From NCBI GenBank assembly GCA_040357565.1, contig JBDODJ010000118.1: a stretch of DNA of 35,172 nt. The stretch is one strand, 5' to 3'. The position numbers were made by a program, and so were the translations under genes. The notes below the pieces were generated by a model. The model did no database searches. It was not told where the DNA came from and saw nothing but the letters and a program-made list of their open reading frames with translations. This stretch comes from Cercozoa sp. M6MM (lineage: Eukaryota; Endomyxa: Ascetosporea). The first letter of the stretch is position 1, and every line of letters starts with the position of its first letter. This document shows positions 20,633 through 32,829 of this stretch, one piece after another.

Positions 20633-22107
20633 TGTAGCTGTATCACTGAGGGCAGGTGTTACACACGCAGACAGTGTCTGGCCGTCCACGAGCCCCGACA
20701 CGGGCAGGCCGAAGCGTTCGCATTGTTGCTCGCACTCCGACAGACCCGACAGCATGGCGTCCAGGCCGTTGAGTCCCTGGGAGGGAGGTAGGGGTCAGAG
20801 GTACAGGGGGTGGGAGCAATAGGGTAGGGGCAAGAGTGTACAGAGAGCATCAAGGCGAGGTTGACTTCGTCGCGCGCATCGCGCATGATCGAGTGGTTGC
20901 CGTCCTTGTCCTGGTGGGGGGGGGGAGTTAATTGAGGGAGGGGTATAGATAAGCGGGACAAGAGGTACCTTAACAAGCATGCTGGGTGCGATTTCGAGCA
21001 CCTCGGACACATCAAAAGGCAGTCCGTGCACCGACACCATGACGCGCTCACTTTCCTCCTTCTCCGAGGGCGCCTGTGCGCCGCCTGTACGGCACACACA
21101 CATACCCAGGGTACAAACACAACGGGGGGGGGGGTATACGAGAACTCTACCGTTCTCCATGTGCTTGAGGTAGGTCTCTCGCAGCGCCTTGGCCGCGCGT
21201 GCCTATGCACAAGCATAAAAAACAACAACAACAAACAACAAACATGTGTACCTCGAACAGAGCGGCCGGCAGCAGCGCTGGCACGCAGAAAGCCGCGCAT
21301 CGCGCCAGTGCGTTGCGCATGCTCTGATCTTGCTCCTGCGGGAGGGAGGGAGGGAATGCAGGGGCAAGAGGGTCAGAGGGTCAGAGGGAACAGAGGGGAC
21401 AGAGGGGAGTAAAAGGGAGGCCAAACAAGAGGCAAAAGCCCACCTCGATTGGACACAGATTGAGCAGCATCTTGACCACGTTGAAGCCTACAGCAGATCG
21501 AACATATGACCTCACTAGACGCACTTACACAGGTGCTACGCTCCAACTCGGTCGCCTGGTGCTCGGGAGAGCCTACGTCAAGTCACTTACTTCACACCCG
21601 GACGGAGGAGGAACTACACGGAGGCAGCAGAAAGAGAGGCTACCCTGCTGGTACGGGTTGACCTTGCGCATCGTTCTGTTGAGGTTCGATCGCGCATTCA
21701 TCAACTACCACGGCAAGGGGGGGGGGTAAGGGGTTAACTACAGGCATAAAGGCAGGGCACCTGGTTCTCCGACAAGTGCTCGTAACGTTCGGTGCCTTTG
21801 AGCACTCGCGCCGACAGTTTCAGCAGCTGCAGTTCCACCAGCCATAACAGTCGAAGAAAGGGTGTGGACAGGACAAGGCCTACGCTCTCATCGGCCTTGA
21901 ATGACACGGCCTGCGTCGACGAACTGGCCGACTTTGTGGTGTCAAACGACGACAGCAACTCGTCCACGCGCTGCGCCGAGGCTGTGGCGTAGGCAGGCAC
22001 ACACACAGGCGTCAGACAGAAGTGCAAACACTCATTCAAATCCGAATACCGCCAATCGCGCGCACCTGACGCGATGTTGTGCGCAGCAAACGCGCGGCAA
22101 GCACCAT
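18848..22107 (-). CDS. All-helical protein with mitochondrial-type presequence
   Basis: Not recognised. Twenty exons (22066-22107, 21761-21970, 21644-21704, 21531-21572, 21444-21487, 21252-21335, 21151-21202, 20969-21084, 20842-20910, 20663-20776, 20282-20422, 20098-20209, 19953-20020, 19799-19891, 19563-19737, 19446-19495, 19248-19301, 19111-19179, 18955-19044, 18848-18892) join in frame to 576 aa. The first exon encodes MVLAARLLRTTSRQ, an Arg-rich amphipathic start typical of mitochondrial import. The rest is helix-rich with paired-helix segments such as EEAQIVFDKLVKLTQTTLVE, which resemble pentatricopeptide or similar alpha-solenoid repeats, but the 35-residue PPR register is not clean. 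No catalytic motif is visible. It shares a 659-bp divergent promoter region with the Ste20 kinase gene. Codons are GC-ending. An organelle RNA or ribosome factor is a guess only. Confidence 0.75.
19327..19358. repeat. (TA)n microsatellite in intron
   Basis: A TA run lies in the intron 19302-19445 of the helical gene. It is followed by a GT-rich stretch and then an (ACAGAC)n run at 19398-19435. Confidence 0.9.
19398..19435. repeat. (ACAGAC)n hexamer repeat in intron
   Basis: About six hexamer copies with one variant lie in the same intron of the helical gene. On the coding strand this reads GTCTGT, the same hexamer class as in the Ste20 kinase intron at 23365-23435. Confidence 0.85.
20453..20582. 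repeat. 16-bp minisatellite, eight copies
   Basis: About eight near-identical 16-bp units (acacacacagtcatgt on the plus strand, with single-base variants agtcatgtcc, aatcatg and agccatg) stand in tandem within the intron 20423-20662 of the helical gene, running into a pure AC tract. Confidence 0.95.
20582..20628. repeat. (AC)n microsatellite in intron
   Basis: A pure AC run joins the 16-bp minisatellite. It reads as TG on the coding strand of the helical gene. It probably seeded the minisatellite, whose units are AC runs punctuated by GTCATGT. Confidence 0.95.
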
Positions 22108-22766
22108 GACTAGGCAGCACACACGACACGCGACTCTGCACAATCAAAATCACCGCTGAGCACACCCGGTTTACAAAAAACGCCCACGCACAACTGCACT
22201 AGAAAACACATGCATCCAGTGTACGCCACAGCCTACCAAGCCTGGATAGTGCTGTGCGGGAAAAGACGCACAGACCCTGTTTTAAATCCAGGTTGGTCCC
22301 TTCTGCCTTTGTTAGTATTTAATCATTTTTCTATGCTAGAACCCATATGAACTCGCACTATTTGTCGGCAGCAACGTTAAAATCTCATCTAAAAACCGTA
22401 CAATGACACAACAACAAGTATTATTGTTCTCGGTGTATTTAAAGGAGCGCTGCGTGTAAGAACGGCAGGTGACGGACGCCTGGCTGCTGGTGGACTGTAG
22501 ACAACACGATCAAAGCATTGAGTCTGCGTGCTCTTCTTGTGCTTTGAGGCGAGTTGGACAAAAGATTCGGGCTGGGTCGGGAGTCGTTCGTTCGTGTTGC
22601 AAACGTCGTTGACGCAGTGTACGCCGATCGGACCGCAGAGCTCGCATCATCTATTCGCGCTGTTGACTGTGTGCCAGGGAGAGCGACGGAGTTTCAGGAG
22701 TGGAACGATAGAGACAGAGGCGAGCAAGCAGGAATCCTAGTTCAGGACGGACCCGAAAGAAACGCA
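22108..22766. promoter_or_regulatory. Divergent promoter region: helical gene / Ste20 kinase
   Basis: This 659-bp region lies between the ATGs of the minus-strand helical gene and the plus-strand kinase. The central part (about 22300-22450) is AT-rich. A 70-residue frame at 22528-22740 looks like 5' UTR or chance. There is no tRNA or other RNA gene that I can support. Confidence 0.5.
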
Positions 22767-25482
<2,716 letters not shown>

Positions 25483-26258
25483 GAGCGACACAGACGGCTC
25501 TTGCGAACGCACATTGTATGTACACATGGTGCCTCCTCCCTCTTGTACTTCCTGTGTGTCTTTCTCTCTTCTCCCTCTCTTCTGTTTCCCCTGCTCTCCC
25601 TTCCCTTGCCTTCCCCTGCCTTGTCTTGCCTTCACGTCCTTACCTTGCCTTTCATTTGCTTGCTTTGATGTTTAGGAACGTGCTGCCGTTTTTCTTCTTT
25701 CTTCCTTCGCTGCCCCGTTCCCTTCGTTTCAGCAGTGCTGATTGTTAACTAAAAGTGCCCTGCCGAGACCGGTCTCTCACACACGCTCACTCGACTCTGG
25801 TCGAGGTGCGGTCGGTCGGGGTGAGTTTGGACGACTCCTCGGCTCGCCTGTGCAACCCGAACCGTGCCGTCGCGTCGCCTCATAGAAACCGCTCTGAGTC
25901 TATTGTCACATTAACGTGTATTCGATCCAATTCGATACCCCTGCACTTTTCGCGAGGGCAGAGGGCCCACACTTGGCTGACATCATTGATTCAGTCCGTA
26001 GCGTTGCGTAGCACCACGACAGCTTAATAATCCTCGGTCGTGACTCACTGTCGTTCCGAGCTTCGATGTTCTAATTTAGGAAAATTGCCGGTACAACTCT
26101 AACTGAAATTGTAAAAACGACTTCTCAGTGATGACTCGCTGATTCGGAGAATAAAGTAACTCGGTTGCATTTGGCGTTGGGTGTATCCGTCGGCGCTCGA
26201 CTGCCAGCGCACTTTGAACTTGAAGCCACATTGAACGGCATGATGCACACAACATGGC
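25483..26258. other. Convergent intergenic region with pyrimidine-rich 3' flank
   Basis: This stretch lies between the Ste20 kinase stop and the stop of the minus-strand coiled-coil gene. From 25535 to 25735 it is T/C-rich (CCTTGCC, CTTCCC words), probably the kinase 3' UTR. An AATAAA-like word occurs near 26149. No gene is seen. Confidence 0.6.
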
Positions 26259-27713
26259 TCAATCGTTGCAACAACTGCAAAATTGCGACAGTTCTCGTTG
26301 CCTCGCAGACTCGGAGCGGTACTTTGCGAGAAGAGAAAGCATGGCTTCGTGCGTTGTCAGTGTGGACTTCTCGTCACCACCGGCAGGCGGATGGTGGTAG
26401 CGTTCGGTGTCAAACTCGTCCTTGAAGAAGTCGACAACGTCGTGGTCATTATGGCCTGGTGAGCAGTAGCAACAACTTGAAGCGGAACTCTCTGAATTGC
26501 TTGCTTCGGGGTGACACGTGCACTCTAGAGTGCGGAAGCGATCTTGTCGATGTCGAGGTCGACGTCGTTGCTTCCAGCCTTTTCGATGGCGTCGGTGTTT
26601 GCTCTTGTTTTGGTTTGAAATATCGATGGCCTCAACTGAGCTGCTTTCGGCAGGTGCACTGAGTTCTTCAATCCGCTTCTTCAGTTCGTTGACTTCTTGG
26701 CATTTCTCCTGCAGCTTGGTTTTCGCAGTCCGCTGGATCGACTGACTCGCTGCGACAGCTCGAGAAACAAGGCGAGAAACGTTGACGATTGAACTGGAAG
26801 GAGAAAACTTAGCCATGGTTTCTAGGTCACTTGAGACCGACCCATCGTTGCTTGGCGTCTTGGAACGCTCGTCCGCTTCATCGCCGTCGAAATGAAATGA
26901 CCCGATTTGCTTGAGTGCTTTCACTGCGGTGTTTAACTGAGGCAGCGGGGGCATGCCATTGGATGCGAATCAATGTGGAAACCAAACCTGTATTCGCAAA
27001 AGACGGCTTTCACCTGCATTTAAAAACCAAAAACTCACATCACCGGTAAAAGTGCGTATAAATTTGTATTCACCTTTTAGAGACTTCACGCGCTCTTTCA
27101 CCCGCTCCATCACTCGAAGTTGGGCTGAAGGTACTCGTTTGGTTTCCTTTCTGCTCAAGCACAGCCTCTCGATTCTAACGAGGTCGTCTTCGGTACCGCC
27201 TCTTCTATTTAATTTAAGTTAATTTAAACACACAATTTAGTCAAAACCGGCTTTTAAANNNNNNNNNNNNNNNNNNNNNNNNNNNNNNNNNNNNNNNNNN
27301 NNNNNNNNNNNNNNNNNNNNNNNNNNNNNNNNNNNNNNNNNNNNNNNNNNNNNNNNNNCCCCCCCCCCCACGAAATTGGCACTTTGGTACCGGCGTATTT
27401 CTTGACGAAATGCATCTAGCAGAACGTGCTGTTCTACGATCTGGGAGCGAAGCAAGTCTGCAAAACGACCGGTGACCGACAAGGAGCTGGAGGTGGAATC
27501 AATTTTACCGATGCGTTGGTTCGCCACTTTGAGCTTGTGCCCAAGAGAGAACTCGGGTAGATTGCTTGGCATCGCAAGTCTGGCCAAAACACTCAGGGAT
27601 CGACTCAAAGTCGCTTTGGTCAGCCGCGTATTTTGGTATTCTTGGAGGTGAGAGAAACGCAGATTTTGTCGCGTCACTCCAGAGGTGTATCGTTTGGCAC
27701 CAGAAGCGGGCAT
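26259..27713 (-). CDS. Coiled-coil protein, model broken by assembly gap
   Basis: Not recognised. Visible exons: 27372-27713, then the 100-N gap, then 27074-27204, 26988-27013 and 26259-26936. The N-terminal exon starts MPASGAKRYTSGV and is helical (114 aa). The exon after the gap begins in phase 2 while the first exon ends in phase 0, so at least one exon or boundary lies in the gap. The last exon has a heptad-like helix around KTKLQEKCQEVNELKKRIEE, a basic HRRHRKGWKQRRRPRHRQ stretch, then a Cys cluster (ECTCHPE, CCYCS) and ends FCSCCND. The Cys/His pairs could bind a metal but do not match a known finger. The start codon overlaps that of the divergent neighbour, which is also a coiled-coil protein, so a shared cytoskeletal or basal-body role is possible but unproven. 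Confidence 0.7.
27259..27358. other. Assembly gap, exactly 100 N
   Basis: The run of exactly 100 N is the usual placeholder for a gap of unknown size. It is flanked on the right by a poly-C run (27359-27369), a likely cause of the break. It falls inside an intron region of the minus-strand coiled-coil gene and hides at least one exon or splice site. Confidence 0.95.
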
Positions 27714-30433
27714 GGGGCGAACGACAGCACCAGTGAAGGTTGCGATGAAGGTACGTCGGCCTGGCTCAACTACTGTTAGGATCGATAAGTCAAAAGAAGA
27801 CGCGACAAACTTCGTTCTGGAAGTTGAGCCAAACTCGCACAGGTGCCGAAGCGATAGCCCATCGAGTTATTCAAGTTGCTCGCTAGCGAGTGCAGCAGCG
27901 AGTGAAGCCATCGCACGCGCAGAGCGTGTGCTTTGCAAAGAGCTTGACGACATCGCGAGCGAGGAACTTGAGGGAGGCGCCGACGAAGAATCAGCCAACG
28001 TCGAATTCACCGACTCTGAGTCTGAGACGCAGTCGGTAAATTTAGGCTGTCCAACGCACGAAACGAGCAGACACCGCCACCGAAAGCGCTTTATTCCAAG
28101 CACAGACTTAAATTCGTTTCGCAAGAGTCTCTTCTCTTCACGCAGGAAACAGCACACGCCCTCCGAGTCTGTACGCAACAGATCACTACGCCACCATTCC
28201 GCGTGTCGAAAAAGAGACCTTCCGTACTCGCACTGCTGTCGCCAGGAACAGAAAGAAATCCTTCGCGCTTTTCGCCAAGAAGTGAGCGCTTTGCACCGTC
28301 GCAACGATCAAAGAAAGGCACTAGTTGCAGAAAAGCTGCGCAAGAGACATCGTGTCATGTTGCAGAACCAGCTCGCATTTGTTCGCGGTCATTTCAAAAC
28401 CGCTTTGGCAAAGCACGTCGCACGAGTTCGTGAGTCACTCGATGCTGCCGCAGCCGAAGCTTTGGAGTTGGAGAAACTAGAGTTGAAGCGACGACGACAA
28501 AATGCTCTGCAAGATGTAAAAACTCAAGCCGAAAAGCGACGAAAGCGCCTGCTCGAAACCCAAAGAGAAAAAATCGCGCAAGAAGGTGCCTGGTGGCGAT
28601 TGCGTTGTGTCAATGCAATATTTACTGTGTGCTTTAGGTGTAGCGACACTGAGGAAAGTAAAGTCTCAGCTAGAGTTAGAGCTCAACAACTTTGCCGAAC
28701 GCGAAAGGCTCATCGCCGAGGCCAAACTGGAGGAAGACATTTCGCAAGCGAAACGTGAGCACCTACAGCGACTTCAAAAGACCAAGGATAGAATCGCAGG
28801 AGATGGTAAACTGCAGTGTAGTCCTTGTTTTCCACGAGGTTACTGTGCTTTAAAAAACAGTGAAAACTGCGCGGAACCAAAAGCTACTGGAGCTTCAAAG
28901 AGAGTTCGATATCGAGGTTCAGTCAGCGCAGCGTTCAATGGCCAACAAGTGAGTTCTGTTCTTATAGTACCCGTACGAGCGCATTGTATGTGTTTCGTTT
29001 CGCACTTAGGCTTGACGATGCAGTGAATAAAGCTCAAGCTGAACACGAACAAAGGTTTAGGCAGCAATTGCAGCGCCTGAGTCTGCAGCACGAAGAAGAA
29101 GTAAGATCGCGCATCGACTCTATCACCGCTCGGGCTAAACGTCGCATGCAACGCGAAGAAGCATCCACACGAGCACGGCACGCTCGTGAACTAGAGAAAC
29201 TCGAAGATGAGATGCACGAACAACACAAAGCAAGTTTGAAAGAAAAGTGCAGCATGCTAAAGGTACTTTTACTACTATAAGTTGTACTGCCGGAATTTGA
29301 ATGATAAAAATGAAACTTATGATTATAAGCATAACTCAGATTGAGCTTGAATGTGAGAGAGACGAAGCAATGCGCAAGCTTCGGCAAAATTTGATGACGC
29401 AAGAAGAGCATGCACTCGCTAAAATACGCCGAGAAGCTGCCGAAGAGCTCGAAGAGGAGAAACAGCGCGTCGCACAGCAAATCGAAGAGGAGAGACGGCA
29501 GCGACAGGTGGAACTACAGATCCGCGAATCTTGTTCGGCGGCGGTTCAGGCAGTCCGCGAACAAACCCCACCGCATGTCGAAGTAAGCAGCAACGACATT
29601 CAACAAATACGGGATGCTGTGCGCGACGAGATACAACAGGCGTTACCCCAAAACACAATACTGCCCGAGAAAACCCTCATTTTGTCGAAAGACAGTCGCG
29701 TGCAGACTGCTCCACAAAGGTGAATTTTGTTTAGGAAACACTTCTTGTGACAGATGCAAACTGAAAGCTGCTTTCCTAACTTTACAGCGAGACTAATGCT
29801 GCGACCAAAGAACAGACTGCTTCCACTGCCATCTCGACTGTGAGTGACTCGGCGTTGCGCTGCATGAAAAGCGAACAGCTACCCCGGGCTGACAATAGGG
29901 GCTGCAAGTTTAAGCACAAGCACCGTCGTCTCAAAGTGAAGAAACGTCTTCGACGTGCCTCGTCAGGACTGAAGGAGTCCGAGCCGGAGAGCGAGATTAC
30001 TGCGACCTCTTCCGGTTCCAGTGCAACCGAGCCATCCTACGACAACACAACCTCCTCTGACTCCCGTGCGATTAAACTCGACTTACATATAAGGTATAAT
30101 GCTTCGTTCAATCGGAATGCTTCTCTTGGGCTGGTGCCATTGAAACAACAACTGCGTTGTAGCGGACTTCCGACGGGAACGGCAGTTTCCAGCGCGCAAC
30201 TGAACATGATTCCCGGCAAAGACGGTGGACGACAGCGACGTTTTTCAGTGCCCGTGACAACCGCTGCACCCAGAACTCGAACGCCAAAGATGTCTCCTGG
30301 AAAAAAGGTCGAGCTTGAGGAGGAGAATACGAAGAAGGAACACCCTCGACAAATGAACACCCGCAATCGGTCTGATTCGCAGTCAGCGAATCGGCCGAGC
30401 CGACTTACAGCCACATCGCCGACATGGCGATGA
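27712..30433 (+). CDS. Long coiled-coil protein, centrosomal/ciliary-like
   Basis: Not assignable to one family. Exons 27712-28585, 28638-28805, 28861-28948, 29010-29262, 29340-29719, 29788-30433 give 802 aa, all phases closing. Residues 1-185 are Ser/Glu-rich and low complexity. Residues about 185-545 form one almost unbroken charged coiled coil rich in Glu, Arg, Gln and Ala (EKLRKRHRVMLQNQL, EEEKQRVAQQIEEERRQR). The C-terminal 215 residues are basic and Ser/Thr-rich with KFKHKHRRLKVKKRLRR and SP/TP sites. This order recalls centrosome or basal-body proteins, but a generic coiled coil attracts many false matches. An in-frame Met 27 bases upstream (27685) is an alternative start; I prefer 27712 because translation from 27685 would overlap more of the divergent gene. 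An apparent 29-bp GT..AG at 27751-27779 is too short to be an intron. Confidence 0.8.
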
Positions 30434-31647
30434 CGGGCCGCCGGCACGCTGACCCTTAAGGCTTCGAATGACAGTATAGACCGCACAGAAAAACAGCAAA
30501 ATGTGCAAAATATCAATGTAAATTTAAATATAAATTTAAATTCGGTCCGTGCAGAAACAGAGGTGTCTACATACAATACAGTACGGTAATGATACACCGA
30601 AGGCTGGTGAGCCAGAGAATGGACAGAATGGTCAGTTCGGTCGCTAGTGTGTTGTCGACTTGGGAAGACATCGTGCGCGTGAAACTTCAGTTCGCTTTCA
30701 TTTCACTTTCGCTTTCGGTTTTCGTTGTGTTTCGTTTTTTGAGTTTCGTGTTTAGTTCGTTTGAGTTGCTGTGGTCTAGCGACGACGGCCATAATTTGCA
30801 TTGAGCTGCGCCGGAGGCAGTCAGGGAGCACAAACTGAGCCGGGGCGTCGAAGCAGTTCAATACGTTCTAAATACAGCGGCCCCTGGCACTACGCTTAGT
30901 GCACACACAGCTACGTAGTGTAAAACCGGCCAAAACACAGGATGCGGCTTTGGACAAAAACAAGTCGGTCGCAGAATGCCTATTTAGAGCATACGATAGC
31001 AGTGATAGAGTGGAATGTTAACTAGTGTTACATCAGGCAGGCTTAAACTCGCTCGTACACGACGTACTGCGAGCGCCAAAGTGAGGAATCGATGCCCAGT
31101 GTCTGTTGGTGGCACTGTTCTTCTTGGGATCACTTTTTTCCCGTCGACACTAATTTTGCGCATTTCGGCAACTCTGGCGTGCTCTGATCGTCACAATTCG
31201 TACATTAGCGGTCTGTACGCACGAAACCATACCAAGCATTGTGGTTGGCGCGAGTCCTAGTGGCCTAATTCTTAGCAGAAACCGCCGGGTCAGCGTCAAG
31301 AAGACGGGTCAAAACATGAATACGGACAACACGCCCAAACCACAACCGATTTGTGTTAGGATAATCGTATAGGATAACCTCTGAGTTAACTAAGCGCCAG
31401 AACACGCCCGCCGACCGCGAGCGTCACGCCCCGAGGTGAGCGAGTTTTTTGTGTTCTGTTCTGAGTTTTGTTTCGTGGCGCGTTTTTTCGAGACGAACTC
31501 AAAACTTGCTTTGTTTGACAGAAAAAAAGACTTTCAAACGAACGAAAACATGGTGCTTGCAATCTAGTCACTCCAGCTCGTGATTGTGTTTTGAGTAGCT
31601 GCTGTTGTTGTTGTTGTTGCACTTGTGCTGTGTGCCGGCAGTCCGAC
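30434..31647. other. Intergenic, 1.2 kb, with AT palindrome and TTTCG-rich tracts
   Basis: No supported gene. A self-complementary AT word cluster (ATTTAAATATAAATTTAAAT) sits at about 30520-30541, just after the coiled-coil gene. T-rich stretches packed with TTTCG occur at about 30690-30770 and 31440-31500, the second about 150-200 bases before the kinase-like ATG. A 71-residue hydrophobic frame at 30589-30804 lies over the first stretch and is probably chance. Confidence 0.5.
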
Positions 31648-32741
31648 ATGGACACGAACGCCGACCCGCGGAACTTCAACGAATTCTGCCGGCCGACACT
31701 ACTACGCCACCATGAAGGTAGTCCTTTCTGCTGATTGGAATTTTCCCCTGCTTTACTCTACTCGAGTTCTTGGACCGCTCGGCCATGAGTGCTACTTCCT
31801 CGAGTCCAATCACCCACTCATATCTGTGTGCTGTGGCAGTGGAAGACAAAACTTGCGTTGTCAAGGCGCCGAACGTGCGCTTCAGCCAACGCCGCGTGTG
31901 TGAGTATGCTTGTTTTTGTCTCTGCTTTCGCTCTGTTTACGTTTGGCCGTGTCGTTGCACACACACCACACACACAGGGTGAATACCGTCGAGCACGAGA
32001 AATTCCAAGCGCACCTGACCGAGAAGGTGAGCGAGATGGTGCGAAGCGCCGAGGACGTGCGTGCTGCCCTCGTCGACCAGACCATTCCTCGCGATCACGT
32101 CCAGAAACTCATCGATAACTCTGTGAACTGTGCACGTCTTGTCGACGTGTGGTTCAAAGCACTCGAGCTCTTCAACCAGCAGTGGTACACTGTGTCTCGG
32201 TTAGTGTTCATTCAGTGTTGCTTATGTGCAACAGGGACCAGGAACTCTGCCGAGCCGGTGCCCAGGCGTCCGAGACGCTGAAACTCGAACTAGAGGCGAC
32301 GCAAGCCGCCGAACGACTGGCCGCTGACGATTTGTCGTATCTCGTGTCCTTGTTGGGGTGCCCAGAATCATGGTGTATGATGTACGCTCGCGTGTGTTGT
32401 TGTGACAGGCGGCACACGGTCACACCTGTGGGCACTGTGCCCGTACTCGCCACCGGTGTCTTGCAAGGCGATCTGGAGACACGCGTGGCCTCTCTGCAAC
32501 AGGTATTCGTTGTTGCTTCCTTGTGCGTGCATGGATTGTGTCTGACATGAGTGTGCCTCGGGCTTGTGCGTGCAGAACGACGTGCCTGTGGAACGTGTCG
32601 AAGTTGCCGTCCCCGACGACACGAGCACTGACACAGACAACACGAACACTGCGATTGCCGTCGAGCGGGTGCGCGGCTGTTCGCTGCAACAACTTTTGGC
32701 CAACACGGCGCCATTCGGTATGTCCTCGTAGTGCTTTGTTG

Positions 32742-32829
<88 letters not shown>

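Noticed and set aside
22200-22320. Possible tRNA in the divergent promoter region
   Set aside because: A GGTTGGTCCC stretch recalls a B box, but the conserved GTTCRANNC pattern, an A box and a cloverleaf are absent.
26459-26745. Plus-strand Cys-rich frames at 26459-26745
   Set aside because: Antisense to the last exon of the minus coiled-coil gene, whose 226-codon frame is far longer and has a heptad pattern.
27751-27779. 29-bp GT..AG intron near the start of the plus-strand coiled-coil gene
   Set aside because: Shorter than any other intron here and the frame reads through it openly; 29 is also not a multiple of three, so removal breaks the downstream frame.
31718-31839. Exon beginning at 31761 (FLDRSAMSATSSS)
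   Set aside because: Its phase does not fit the only good donor at 31718; the acceptor at 31839 closes the frame into VEDKTCVVK.
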